From Deltaproteobacteria bacterium (lineage in GTDB: Bacteria; Myxococcota_A; Polyangia; GCA-2747355; JADLHG01): 33,769 bases of DNA. This document shows positions 10,617 through 18,377 of this stretch, in pieces (the stretch's first letter is position 1; each line of letters opens with the position of its first letter). The notes beneath the pieces were generated by a model. It worked only from the letters and a program-made list of their open reading frames with translations. It was not told the origin of the DNA and did not search any database. The position numbers and the translations under genes are program-made. The stretch lies in contig JADLHG010000048.1 in the NCBI GenBank assembly GCA_020848905.1, positions 1-33,769 on the forward strand. Reading direction: 5' to 3'.

Positions 10617-11078
10617 TTATTTCTCGGGCTGGCGCAGGGTCAGAACGGGACAGGTCGCGCGGCGGACGACCTTCTCGGCGGTGCTGCCGAGGAAGACGCG
10701 CTGCACTCCGGTGCGACCGTGGGTCCCCATGACGATCAGGTCGTAGGCCTGCTGCTCGGCCAGCTTGAGCACCTCGTCGGCGGCCACCCCTGCCACGGCT
10801 TCGGTATCCAGCGCGACCTCGCGCGGCCGGTCGACCTTCGCCAGGAAGGCGGCCATCTCCTCCAGCGCGTGCGCCTTGGCGTACTGGCTCATGGTTAGGG
10901 GGGGCTGCCCGGGCACGAAGACCGTGACGTCGGGCAGGAGGTAGCTCGGGGGATCCCAGACGTGAAAGACGTGCACTTTGGCCCCTACCTTCGAGGCCAG
11001 GTCGAGCGCCCACTCCAGCGCGTGCCGCGAGCATTCGGAGAAATCGACGGGGACGAGAATCTTTCCGATCTTGAACAT
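10617..11078 (-). CDS. Universal stress protein (USP 1)
   Basis: A 153-aa UspA-family protein. It opens with ILVPVDFSECS and ends with the ATP-binding signature GTHGRTG...LGSTAEKVVRR followed by CPVLTL, which marks the nucleotide-binding rather than the UspA-like non-binding branch. Such proteins work as dimers in the cytoplasm under starvation, hypoxia or redox stress. I prefer the ATG at 11078, with GGAGG eight bases upstream; a GTG three codons earlier overlaps that site. A sigma-54 promoter (11118-11133) sits 40 bases before the start, back to back with the promoter of the CBS gene. It is one of five USP paralogues here that share the PVDFSxCS opening and a PGxP-like insert. Confidence 0.93.
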   Translation of the reverse strand: MFKIGKILVPVDFSECSRHALEWALDLASKVGAKVHVFHVWDPPSYLLPDVTVFVPGQPPLTMSQYAKAHALEEMAAFLAKVDRPREVALDTEAVAGVAADEVLKLAEQQAYDLIVMGTHGRTGVQRVFLGSTAEKVVRRATCPVLTLRQPEK

Positions 11079-11117
11079 CGGTTGCACCCTCCGGCTCTCG
11101 CTCTACCGTGAAAACGA

Positions 11118-11133
11118 AGCAAGGTCCATTCCA
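11118..11133 (-). promoter_or_regulatory. Sigma-54 promoter P2 (USP 1)
   Basis: The minus strand reads TGGAATGGACCTTGCT: the invariant GG and GC are present with the required 10-base gap. It is divergent from P3, with 62 bases between the two, so one enhancer site could serve both. Confidence 0.78.
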
Positions 11134-11195
11134 CCGCGCCTCACGGTGGGGGTGCTCGGGGGCGCGTAGCGGGATGGGGCCCCCGAGGTCCGTCG

Positions 11196-11211
11196 TGGCA
11201 TACGCATTGCT
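11196..11211 (+). promoter_or_regulatory. Sigma-54 promoter P3 (CBS protein 1)
   Basis: TGGCATACGCATTGCT is a full match to the sigma-54 consensus TGGCAYRNNNNTTGCW. It is 52 bases upstream of the start codon of the CBS-pair gene. Confidence 0.85.
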
Positions 11212-11262
11212 TCGAAAGGATCCGTACGCGGCGCGTGGCGCCGCCTCGGGAGGAAACGCGGA

Positions 11263-11748
11263 ATGGGCAACGTGGCACCATCGATCGTGGCGGATCTCAT
11301 GTCGCGTAACGTCGTCACGCTCGACGTGGAGCAGGACCTGGCGCTCGCCGAGGAGATCTTGAAGCTCGCGCACTGCCGGCACCTTCCCGTGGTCCAGGAA
11401 GGCCGGCTCGTGGGGCTCGTCACCCATCGGGACCTGCTGCGCGTCCTGGCCGAGACCACCGCCTCCTTCAGCACGGAGGAGAACGAGTGGTTCGGGCGGC
11501 AGCGCGTCAAGCGCACCATCCGCGCCGGGGACGTGATGACGCAGGGGGTGACGACGGTCTCCCCCGACACGCCGCTGACCACTGCCGTGGAGCTGATGCG
11601 CCAGAACAACTTTGGCTGCCTTCCCGTGGTCGAGCGCGGGGATCTGGTGGGCATTCTGACGGAGTGGGACCTCGTGGACTGGGCGGGCAAGGCGCTGGAG
11701 GAGAAGCGCGCGAGCAGCCCTGCGGGGGATCCCTCGCCGGCTATCTGA
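11263..11748 (+). CDS. CBS-pair protein (CBS 1)
   Basis: A 161-aa protein made of two CBS motifs and little else. The first covers about residues 8-70 (VADLMSRNVVTLD...LPVVQEGRLVGLVTHRDLL) and the second about 87-148 (AGDVMTQGVTTVSPDTPL...LPVVERGDLVGILTEWDLV). Stand-alone CBS pairs bind adenine nucleotides and report energy state, usually to a partner protein; no partner is fused here. GGGAGGAAA lies seven bases before the ATG. The gene runs into the convergent USP 2 gene with only one base between the stop codons. Confidence 0.92.
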   Translation: MGNVAPSIVADLMSRNVVTLDVEQDLALAEEILKLAHCRHLPVVQEGRLVGLVTHRDLLRVLAETTASFSTEENEWFGRQRVKRTIRAGDVMTQGVTTVSPDTPLTTAVELMRQNNFGCLPVVERGDLVGILTEWDLVDWAGKALEEKRASSPAGDPSPAI

Positions 11749-11749
11749 G

Positions 11750-12235
11750 CTACTTCTTCTTCTCCCACTCCTTCTCCGCGTTGCTGCCTCCGACGGTGAG
11801 CACGGGGCAGGGAGCCTGCCGGACCACGCGCTCCGCGACGCTGCCGAGCGTGACGCGCGCGAGGCCCGTTCGTCCGTGGGTGCCCATCACGATCAGGTCG
11901 TACGCGCCGCTCTTCGCGCGCTCCAGGATCGCGTCGAGGGGACCTCCCTCGACCACGTCGGCGCGCCGCATGGGCTTGCGGTCGGTCTCGATCCCCGAGA
12001 GGAAGGTCTCGAGCTCGAGCCGCGCCTCGCCGATGTTGTAGTCCAGCGCGGCCTCGCCGAACGAGATCGCGTCGGTGCGAAACGGGGAAGGCGTCGCGGC
12101 CACGCTCGAGTGCCAGACGTAGAGCACGTCGAGCTGCGCGCCGTGTTCCCCCGCCAGCCAGAGCGCGTAGTTCAGCGCGCGCATCGAACAGGCGGAGAGA
12201 TCGACCGGGACCAGGATGCGCTCGAGGGCTGCCAT
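11750..12235 (-). CDS. Universal stress protein (USP 2)
   Basis: A 161-aa UspA-family protein: ILVPVDLSACS near the start and GTHGRTG...LGSVAERVVRQ then CPVLTV at the end, which is the ATP-binding signature. It is the most divergent of the five USPs in the middle (no PGE-type insert) and has a Lys-rich tail. The ATG at 12235 has GAAGGAG six bases upstream. It lies 29 bases downstream of the hemerythrin-like gene on the same strand, and I see no promoter in between, so it should be co-transcribed from P4. Confidence 0.92.
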   Translation of the reverse strand: MAALERILVPVDLSACSMRALNYALWLAGEHGAQLDVLYVWHSSVAATPSPFRTDAISFGEAALDYNIGEARLELETFLSGIETDRKPMRRADVVEGGPLDAILERAKSGAYDLIVMGTHGRTGLARVTLGSVAERVVRQAPCPVLTVGGSNAEKEWEKKK

Positions 12236-12264
12236 GGGGGTCTCCTTCACGGTGTCCTGCTCCT

Positions 12265-13146
12265 TCACGACCGGCCGTTTTGATGGTTGGCCTCGCCCGC
12301 GTAGTGTTGCCGGCGGTCGAAGTAGTCCTCCTGAAAGACGTCGTCCTCGGCCAGCTCGTGGTTCGCCAGGCGACGGAGCGTCTGCGTGGTCTTCGCACGC
12401 ACCACCTCGGGCGGGGTCTCGCCGGAGGCCAGGAGCGCGACGAGCTCCGCGAGCTCGGTTCGAATCACGATGTGTTCGTCGCGCAGCGCGGCGACCGAGC
12501 GGCTCAGGTTCGGATGCCGTTCCACCACGTCGGCCAGAAACCCTCCCTGCTCCTCCCGCTCGAAGTGCAGCGTGAGGGCTCGCGCGAGTCCCTCGAGCGC
12601 GCTCGCCAGGTCGCGCGCCCAGGCCTTCCTCTCGCGGGCGTCGGCGGGCCTGCGGGGAGGCGCGGCGACGAGACGCGCGATCGGCACGACCTGCGCGTCG
12701 AGCTGGCGGTGTTCCTCCGTCATTGGATGCCGCCTTGCGTTCGGGTCCTTGGTCTCCAGCGAAGGCACGCGCGGCATCGAGTCGGAAGGCCGGCGACGCG
12801 ATACCAGCACCACCGCGGCCACGAGGAGCAGCCCCGCGAGCGCGCCGGAGCCGCCGCACCCCGTCTCCACGTCACAGCCCGACGGTGGGGCGCTCACCAC
12901 GTGGTCTCCCGGGACGAGCGGCGCGATGCTCGATGCGAGCTGGTCCGGAACCGGCAGCGGGCGGAGCGAGCCTCCGTCCCGAGGCCCGGCTTCGGGGGCG
13001 GTCGCCGCATCCGGGGGGAGAATCGCGCCCTGGCCCCACGCAGCGGGTATTCCGACGAGCAAGCCCAGGCTCGCGGCTACGACGACGCTCGCCAACGCGC
13101 GGGCGCGGTGGCCACGATGCAGGCGATCTGTCGCGCGACTTCGCAT
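12265..13146 (-). CDS. Hemerythrin-like protein fused to signal peptide and MYXO-CTERM-like segment
   Basis: A 293-aa open frame with two unlike halves. Residues 1-39 are a signal peptide (SLGLLVGIPAAWGQ), 40-90 a Pro/Ala linker, and 91-119 a Cys-Cys-Gly segment, hydrophobic helix and Arg cluster (CDVETGCGG, LAGLLLVAAVVLV, SRRR) like the MYXO-CTERM sorting tag, which normally ends a protein. Here the frame continues into residues 142-293, a hemerythrin-like four-helix domain with HRQLD, LHFEREEQ, DEHIVIRTE and NHELAEDDVF supplying His/Glu iron ligands for O2, NO or peroxide sensing. Met142 (12723) could start a separate hemerythrin protein, but its ribosome site is weak, whereas the ATG at 13146 has GAGG five bases upstream. 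Whether this is one membrane-anchored fusion or two products is undecided. Confidence 0.8.
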   Translation of the reverse strand: MRSRATDRLHRGHRARALASVVVAASLGLLVGIPAAWGQGAILPPDAATAPEAGPRDGGSLRPLPVPDQLASSIAPLVPGDHVVSAPPSGCDVETGCGGSGALAGLLLVAAVVLVSRRRPSDSMPRVPSLETKDPNARRHPMTEEHRQLDAQVVPIARLVAAPPRRPADARERKAWARDLASALEGLARALTLHFEREEQGGFLADVVERHPNLSRSVAALRDEHIVIRTELAELVALLASGETPPEVVRAKTTQTLRRLANHELAEDDVFQEDYFDRRQHYAGEANHQNGRS

Positions 13147-13202
13147 GGCTCCCTCGTCGGACCACAGGTCCCGGGATCCAGGAGCACCCACTGAATAACG
13201 GC

Positions 13203-13218
13203 AGCAATCGCCATGCCA
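13203..13218 (-). promoter_or_regulatory. Sigma-54 promoter P4 (hemerythrin-like gene and USP 2)
   Basis: The minus strand reads TGGCATGGCGATTGCT, a full consensus match, 57 bases before the ATG at 13146. It is divergent from P5, with about 206 bases in between; apart from P4, P5 and a weak GGTG/CACC dyad at 13306-13321, this 326-base gap shows nothing else. Confidence 0.85.
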
Positions 13219-13424
13219 GCGTGGATCTGCGGCCCGCGTCGCCAGGGCTCGTGCGCTCGCGCAGTGGTCGAGGGCCACGGTGGCCCGGAGCGGGGCTGCT
13301 TCGGTGGTGCGTCGGGTCACCCTGACTCTCCGGCCCCGGGCTCCCGAGGCGATGCGGGTCGCGCCGGTCCGCTTCGTGCCGGGACGCCTGCCCCACGCCG
13401 CGGAGAACGGAGCCCTCTTCTCCG

Positions 13425-13440
13425 TGGAACGTGCCTTGCA
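13425..13440 (+). promoter_or_regulatory. Sigma-54 promoter P5 (USP 3, primase and TIM-barrel operon)
   Basis: TGGAACGTGCCTTGCA keeps the GG/GC pair at the correct spacing, 33 bases upstream of the USP 3 start. Confidence 0.8.
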
Positions 13441-13472
13441 GCCTCTCGCACTGGGCTCCTGCGGAGTGCATG

Positions 13473-13961
13473 ATGATGGCCAGAATCCTCGTCCCGGTGG
13501 ACTTCTCGTCCTGTTCGTGGGCCGCGCTCGACCAGGCCTTCGAGGTGGCGACGCGCACCTCGGCGACCCTGGTGCTGCTGCACGTCTGGAAGCCGCCGCA
13601 GCACGTCTTGCCCGAGATGGTGATCTTCTTCCCCGGAAACCAGGAGCAGAGCCTGTCGGACTACGCGATGGCCGAGGCGGGGAAGGAGATGGAGCGCTTC
13701 CTCGCGGCCCTCTCCCCCGAGCGGCGGCAGCTCGTCCGCACCAAGATCGTGCTCGGTCAGCCCGTCACGTCGATCCTGGAAGAGGCGCAGTCGGGGGCCT
13801 ACGACATGGTGGTGATGGGCACGCACGGGCGCCGAGGGCTCTCGCACTTCTTCCTCGGGAGCGTGGCGGAGCAGGTGGTGCGGCGGGCGGCCTGCCCGGT
13901 GCTCACCGTGCGCGGCCCGAAGGGGCCCCCCAAGGCCGCCCAGGCAGTGGCCCAGCAATGA
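13473..13961 (+). CDS. Universal stress protein (USP 3)
   Basis: A 162-aa ATP-binding-type USP: ILVPVDFSSCSW at the start, GTHGRRG...LGSVAEQVVRR and CPVLTV at the end. Three consecutive ATG codons (13470, 13473, 13476) compete; GGAG at 13463-13466 best fits the second or third. It is the first gene of a three-gene operon driven by sigma-54 promoter P5. Its stop codon overlaps the start of the primase-like gene (ATGA), so the two should be translationally coupled, which ties a USP to a nucleic-acid enzyme. Confidence 0.92.
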   Translation: MMARILVPVDFSSCSWAALDQAFEVATRTSATLVLLHVWKPPQHVLPEMVIFFPGNQEQSLSDYAMAEAGKEMERFLAALSPERRQLVRTKIVLGQPVTSILEEAQSGAYDMVVMGTHGRRGLSHFFLGSVAEQVVRRAACPVLTVRGPKGPPKAAQAVAQQ

Positions 13962-15484
13962 CCGACGTCGTGCGCCTGTTCGAGACGGCGCTCTGCCAGA
14001 CGAAGAAGCCGGTTCGCTTGCGCCCGCCCCGGACGGGAGCTCACGCACACGCGCTGACCGCCGTGCAGGCGCGGATGCTCGAGTTTCTCGGTGGCCCGTC
14101 CCTCGAGCGCTCCGCCGCCGTGTACGTGGCCGCGGCCGACGAGCGGAGCGGGCCGTTGCGCTATCCCCCGCGGCCCCCCGCGACGCTCTGGCGCTCCGTC
14201 GAGCGCGGGTGCGAGGTCTACCGCTCGCTCTGGGATCGCGCGTCCCTCATCGTGCACCTGGACGTCGAGTACGTGAACTTCGACTTCCCCTGCGAGCCCT
14301 ACCTCTCGCCCGAGCGGGCCTTCGCCGCGCAGCGCCCCGTGGTGGAGAGTATTCGCCACGAGCTCGCGCGCCTCGGCATCGCGGCCCTGCAGCTCGTCAC
14401 GGGCCGAGGCCATCACTTCGTCTGGCGCGTGCGGCGGGCCACCAAGGCCTACCACCGGCTGGTGCAGCTCGGGCGCGTGCCGCGCTACCTCGAGGAGCGC
14501 TACCGCCAGGTGGAGGGGCCGAACGGCGAGAACGTGGAGCTGGAGCTCGGGGCGGCCTTCTCGGGCCTCGGCCTGGTGATGGAGTACCTCGCGCACCGCG
14601 TGCAGCGGGCGGCGGGGCCTCGTTCCCCGGTCCCGGTGCAGCTCACGGCCGTCGCGGCGGGACCCTCGGAGCGCGGGCGAGAGGTGGTTTCGATCGACAT
14701 CTCCGAGTACGGCGACCCGCTCCACACGCGGGCCATTCGCCTTCCTTTCAGCCCGTACCTGAAGCTCCAGCAGCAGCGCGAGGTGATGGGCGAGCTCCAC
14801 GTGGAGGCGCTGCCCCCCCTCTGGGTCATCCCCGCGGAGGGGCTCAGCGAGCGCGATGCGCTGCAGACCATGCGCGACCCCCTGGCCGTCGAAGCGCTCG
14901 CCGAGCGGTGCCACACGCGCATTCCGGACGCCTCGGCTGGCACCCATCGCCTGGCCCTCGAGTACGCGGGGGGACGGCTCGCGCGCTTCCACGACTGGTT
15001 CTATCAGCAGGAGCCCGACCCGCCGCAGGCGTGGCCCGAGACCTACGACCTCCTGCCGGCGGACGCGCTCCCTCCGTGCATCCGCATCATCCTCGAGCAG
15101 CCGAACGACCTCTTGCTCACCCCGACGGGGATGCAGCTCGTGGTGCGTACCCTGCTCGGCCTGGGGTGGCATCCCCGGCACGTGGCGGGGCTGCTCCGCT
15201 CCAAGTTCGAGCGCGACTACGCCTGGGGCGGCATGTGGGAGCACTACAGCCCGGGCGCGCGCGCGGACTTCTACACCCGCCTCTTCGCCGGGCTGGTCGT
15301 GGCCGGCGAGGACGAGCTCGTGGATTTCAACTGCCAGTCGAGTCGCGAGAAGGGGTACTGTCTGGATTCGAGCTGCACCGCGAATCTGGTCCCGTACCGC
15401 GAGTCCCTACGCGCGAGGATCTGCCATGAGCGATTGGCCCATTGGCCTGTCAACCGGCTGTTTCTACCAGACGAGCATCTTTGA
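13958..15484 (+). CDS. Archaeo-eukaryotic primase (AEP) family protein with four-Cys PriL-like C-terminus
   Basis: A 508-aa protein not seen in standard bacterial replication. AEP motif I is HLDVEYVNFD with metal ligands Asp102 and Glu104; motif II is TGRGHHFVW with His152/His153; motif III is VVSIDISEYG with Asp247, followed by RLPFSPYLK, which resembles the usual AEP tail. The C-terminal third has a PPCIRIIL opening (Cys374), a helical part, and FNC, GYC and SSC (Cys459, Cys468, Cys473). Four Cys in that order resemble the 4Fe-4S or zinc site of the PriL/PriCT domain. It could synthesise primers or fill gaps during repair. It is coupled to USP 3 by ATGA overlap and overlaps the next gene by 59 bases. 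The AEP call rests on motifs; the substrate is not known. Confidence 0.8.
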   Translation: MTDVVRLFETALCQTKKPVRLRPPRTGAHAHALTAVQARMLEFLGGPSLERSAAVYVAAADERSGPLRYPPRPPATLWRSVERGCEVYRSLWDRASLIVHLDVEYVNFDFPCEPYLSPERAFAAQRPVVESIRHELARLGIAALQLVTGRGHHFVWRVRRATKAYHRLVQLGRVPRYLEERYRQVEGPNGENVELELGAAFSGLGLVMEYLAHRVQRAAGPRSPVPVQLTAVAAGPSERGREVVSIDISEYGDPLHTRAIRLPFSPYLKLQQQREVMGELHVEALPPLWVIPAEGLSERDALQTMRDPLAVEALAERCHTRIPDASAGTHRLALEYAGGRLARFHDWFYQQEPDPPQAWPETYDLLPADALPPCIRIILEQPNDLLLTPTGMQLVVRTLLGLGWHPRHVAGLLRSKFERDYAWGGMWEHYSPGARADFYTRLFAGLVVAGEDELVDFNCQSSREKGYCLDSSCTANLVPYRESLRARICHERLAHWPVNRLFLPDEHL

Positions 15485-16274
15485 CTGCCTGGAGACGATC
15501 CGGCAGGGCGGTTTCGGCAAGATCGAGGTCTGCTCCTTTCCGGCGCACCTCGACTACCACGACCGCGAGGCGGTCGAGCGCGCGGCGCAGCGCATCCAGG
15601 AGCTCGGTCTCGAGGCCTATTCCTTTCACGCCCCCTTCGCCGAGCGGATCGACATCACGGCGCTGGACGCGGGGCACCGCGACTTCTCGCAGCGCGAGAT
15701 GCTCCAGGCCGCGGAGTCGGCGGCGCGTCTCGGGGTGCGCTACTTCGTCATTCACCCGGGACCCGAGCGCGGCGGGATGCCCCCGGCCGAGCGCTTCGAA
15801 CGCTTCGAGCGGGCCGTGATGGTGCTCGATACCGTGGCGCGGCGCTGCCGGGAGCTCGGGATGGCGCTGGTCCTCGAGAACATGCTCCCGCACCTCTTCT
15901 CGGGGCACGTGCGCGACCTCCTCTGGATCATGGGCGCGCTCTCGAGCACCGACGTGGGCTGCTGCCTGGACACGGGGCACGCGGCGCTCTCGGGGGACCT
16001 GAAGACGGCCGTTCCCAAGCTCTCCGGACACCTGTGGATGCTGCACGTGAGCGACAATCGCGGGCAGCGTGACGATCATCTGCCGCCCGGAGAGGGACAG
16101 ATCTCCTGGGACGAGCTCCTCGGGCAGCTCGACCGTGGGGGCTTTCACGGGGCGATGATTCTCGAGATCGCCGGGGACCACGATCGCGACCGGGCCATGG
16201 AGGCCGCGCGACGGGGCCGGGCCTTTCTGAAGGAGCGCGCGCGCCAGCTCAAGATCGCGGCGCTCGGGGGTTAG
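15426..16274 (+). CDS. Xylose-isomerase/AP-endonuclease-like TIM-barrel protein
   Basis: A 282-aa protein of the AP endonuclease 2 superfamily. Metal-site motifs are in the usual order: SFHAPF, FVIHPGPE, LENM, DTGHAALSGD, HVSDNRGQ followed by DDHLPPGEGQISW, and LEIAGD. The family includes endonuclease IV and many sugar isomerases/epimerases; the DTGH and HLPPGEG forms are common to the sugar-type members, so the genomic context rather than the sequence suggests DNA repair. I chose the ATG at 15426, with GAGG eight bases upstream; the gene starts inside the 3' end of the primase-like gene, a sign of coupling. It is the last gene of the P5 operon. Confidence 0.85.
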   Translation: MSDWPIGLSTGCFYQTSIFDCLETIRQGGFGKIEVCSFPAHLDYHDREAVERAAQRIQELGLEAYSFHAPFAERIDITALDAGHRDFSQREMLQAAESAARLGVRYFVIHPGPERGGMPPAERFERFERAVMVLDTVARRCRELGMALVLENMLPHLFSGHVRDLLWIMGALSSTDVGCCLDTGHAALSGDLKTAVPKLSGHLWMLHVSDNRGQRDDHLPPGEGQISWDELLGQLDRGGFHGAMILEIAGDHDRDRAMEAARRGRAFLKERARQLKIAALGG

Positions 16275-16280
16275 GGCGTC

Positions 16281-16310
16281 GCTCTCGGCGCGGCTCTCGG
16301 CGCGGCTCTC
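16281..16310. repeat. 12-bp tandem repeat between convergent genes
   Basis: GCTCTCGGCGCG occurs twice in full and then partly, in the 44-base gap between the TIM-barrel and HtrA-like genes. No terminator hairpin is evident there. Confidence 0.6.
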
Positions 16311-16318
16311 CGCGGCTG

Positions 16319-17791
16319 CTACGGACGGAGCATGGTGTAGACCACGCTCCCGTTGCGGTAGTAGAGCACCAGCAGGAAGCGGCCGGCGCTCCGTCGATAG
16401 ACCTCGCCGAAACGGGCCGTGGAGGCGAGCGGCGCGCCGTTCAGCGCGAGCAGCACGTCGCCAGGCACGAGGCCGGACGAGGCGCCGCGTCCCGTGGAGC
16501 TGACCGCGAGGACCACCACGCCCGAGCGAATCGCGAGCGGGATCTGGTGCTGGCGTCGCGATGCGGTGTCCAGCTCGCCGATGGTGAAGCCGCCGAGGGG
16601 CCCGTCTTGCTCGCCGAGGTGCAGGCCGGGGCGGGTCCGCGGGGGAGCCTCGGCGAGACGCACGCGCACCGAGCGGGTCTGCCCGCCGCGCACGAGCTCT
16701 ACCGCCACCGTCGTGCCGGCTTCGTGGCGACCGAGGGCGCGCCGGAGCTCGCGGCCCGTGCCCGTGCTCTGGGTCCCGAGCGAGCGGAGGACGTCCCCGG
16801 CGCGCAGCCCCGCGCGCTCGGCAGGGCCACCCGTCGCCACCGACGCGACCTCGACCCCCGTGCCGCCCGGTAGCCCGTAGAGCGCGGCGCGATCGCCGCC
16901 GAGGTCGCGAAGCTCCGCGCCGAGCCAGCCTCGCACGAAGCGACCGCGGCGGAGCAGCCCCGCCAGGATCGGAGCCACCGTGCTCGACGGGACGGCGAAG
17001 CCGATCCCTTGGTAGCCGCCGCCCGGGGAGAGGAAGGCGGCGTTGAGTCCCAGGAGCGCTCCATCCAGGTTCACGAGCGCGCCCCCCGAGCTGCCCGGCG
17101 TGATCGCGGCGTCCGTGACCAGGAACTCCTCGTCCGCGATCGCCCCGAGGCTGATGTGCCGCCGCGCGGCGATGACTCCGAGCCCTACCGCGTGCCCCTC
17201 GCCGTAGGCGTTGCCCACGGTGAGCACGAGGCCTCCGAGCGCGGCGCGGTCGGAGTTTCCGAGGGGCAACGGGCGAAGTCCGGGGGGCGGCGCTCGCAGC
17301 CGAAGGAGCGCGAGGTCCGTCTCCGGGTCGGTGCCGACCACCGTCGCCGCGAAGGTTCGCCCGTCGAGCAGCGTGACCTCGACCCGCGTGGCGAGCTCCA
17401 CGACGTGATGGCTCGTGAGCACGAGGCCCTCGCGCGAGACGATGACCCCCGAGCCCACGGACCGTTCTCGCGCCGGGGGACCGGGTGCCGCCGCCTCGCG
17501 GTGCAAGGAGGACCCGGGGGCAGCGCCGAGCGGCCCCTCGTCGTTTCCCGTGCCGGGGGGGCGCTGGAACGTGCGCACGGCGGCCACGCCTACCACGCTC
17601 GGGAGCACGCGCGCCGTCACCTCTGCCAGCGCCGCGTCGAGCTGACGCGCGGCCGGAAGCCAGCGGTACGCCCCGTCACGCGGGCGACTCTCCGTGCTGG
17701 GAGGTCCCGCGGGGCCGGGTTGCGTGGCACACCCTGCCGCAACGAGCAGCGCGAGTACGCTGGAGCGAGAGGCGCGGCGAAACCAGCCCAT
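16319..17791 (-). CDS. HtrA/Deg-type serine protease, predicted lipoprotein
   Basis: A 490-aa trypsin-like protease of the DegP/HtrA group, predicted to act in the periplasm on misfolded proteins. The lipobox is VAAGC (Cys21). The catalytic triad is His129 (TSHHVV), Asp159 (TDLALL) and Ser235 in GSSGG, where most relatives have GNSGG. Two PDZ domains follow: about residues 300-385 (GWLGAEL, GLRAGDVL) and about 395-485 (GVVVLAV, GLVPGDVLLAL). Membrane attachment by a lipid is less common than a soluble or transmembrane form. The predicted sigma-54 promoter P6 lies so close that transcription should begin about two bases before the ATG, and no other start is available, so the mRNA may be leaderless. 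Confidence 0.9.
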   Translation of the reverse strand: MGWFRRASRSSVLALLVAAGCATQPGPAGPPSTESRPRDGAYRWLPAARQLDAALAEVTARVLPSVVGVAAVRTFQRPPGTGNDEGPLGAAPGSSLHREAAAPGPPARERSVGSGVIVSREGLVLTSHHVVELATRVEVTLLDGRTFAATVVGTDPETDLALLRLRAPPPGLRPLPLGNSDRAALGGLVLTVGNAYGEGHAVGLGVIAARRHISLGAIADEEFLVTDAAITPGSSGGALVNLDGALLGLNAAFLSPGGGYQGIGFAVPSSTVAPILAGLLRRGRFVRGWLGAELRDLGGDRAALYGLPGGTGVEVASVATGGPAERAGLRAGDVLRSLGTQSTGTGRELRRALGRHEAGTTVAVELVRGGQTRSVRVRLAEAPPRTRPGLHLGEQDGPLGGFTIGELDTASRRQHQIPLAIRSGVVVLAVSSTGRGASSGLVPGDVLLALNGAPLASTARFGEVYRRSAGRFLLVLYYRNGSVVYTMLRP

Positions 17792-17803
17792 CCCTCAGGC
17801 TGG

Positions 17804-17819
17804 AGCAATCGACGTACCA
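17804..17819 (-). promoter_or_regulatory. Sigma-54 promoter P6 (HtrA-like protease)
   Basis: The minus strand reads TGGTACGTCGATTGCT. Only 12 bases separate the -12 element from the ATG at 17791. It is divergent from P7, which is almost identical in sequence (one difference). Between them, 17820-18090 holds no supportable gene. Confidence 0.72.
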
Positions 17820-18090
17820 CCGGCCGCGAGGCCGGGCTGCGTACGCTGCCGGCCCGCGCGGCCCGTGCAGCTCGCGCGACCTCGGAGCAGATCCGCTTTC
17901 CTGCGGATCGGCCGTTGCGGTGAGAGCCCCGATGACTCGGCCGCACGGGGCGCAGCGCGAAGACTGGGGCCACCTTGACCCCGGGGCCTGGAGGGGCGCG
18001 ACGAGCCGGCCCCTCTCTGACCCAGACCGCCCGAGAGCGCGCGGAAGCCGTCGGCGGCCATCTCCTCGCGAGGCGGCCCGTTGCGGTCGG

Positions 18091-18106
18091 TGGTACGTCG
18101 CTTGCT
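18091..18106 (+). promoter_or_regulatory. Sigma-54 promoter P7 (75-aa protein)
   Basis: TGGTACGTCGCTTGCT keeps the GG/GC pair at the right spacing, 44 bases before the ATG at 18150. It matches P6 at 15 of 16 positions. Confidence 0.75.
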
Positions 18107-18149
18107 TGGTTGACTACGACGCGCGTAGCGCATCGAAGGGAGGAGGACC

Positions 18150-18377
18150 ATGTCGCTGTATGCATCATGGGAGGGGGAACGGGAGCGTCTGCCTCCGCGC
18201 CCCCGGCCGCGCGGGCTGCGAGATCCGCTGCCCGAGGCGGTCATGGAGTACGTTCGCGTGCGAGCGGCGCAGCTTCTCGACCAGACCTCCGACGAGGACG
18301 CGGAGTGGGCCTGGACCCAGGCCGAGGCGGAGTACCGCGCCGCGACCTGGTTCAAGCCGCGCACGGCCTCTGTGTAG
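18150..18377 (+). CDS. Small hypothetical protein, 75 aa
   Basis: I do not recognise this protein. It has a strong ribosome binding site (GGGAGGAGG a few bases before the ATG), its own sigma-54 promoter P7 and a hairpin at its stop codon, so it is very likely a real gene despite its size. The N-terminal third is Arg/Pro-rich (ERERLPPRPRPRG) and the rest looks helical and acidic (QLLDQTSDEDAEWAWTQAEA). The RVRAAQLL...AEAEYRAA pattern is faintly like DUF2934 proteins, too weakly to assign. No signal peptide or membrane segment is present. Membership in the stress regulon is the only functional clue. Confidence 0.75.
   Translation: MSLYASWEGERERLPPRPRPRGLRDPLPEAVMEYVRVRAAQLLDQTSDEDAEWAWTQAEAEYRAATWFKPRTASV

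Noticed and set aside
13280-13957. N-terminal extension of the primase-like frame upstream of 13958
   Set aside because: It would overlap the whole USP 3 gene in another frame and its translation is low-complexity; the ATGA junction gives a natural start.
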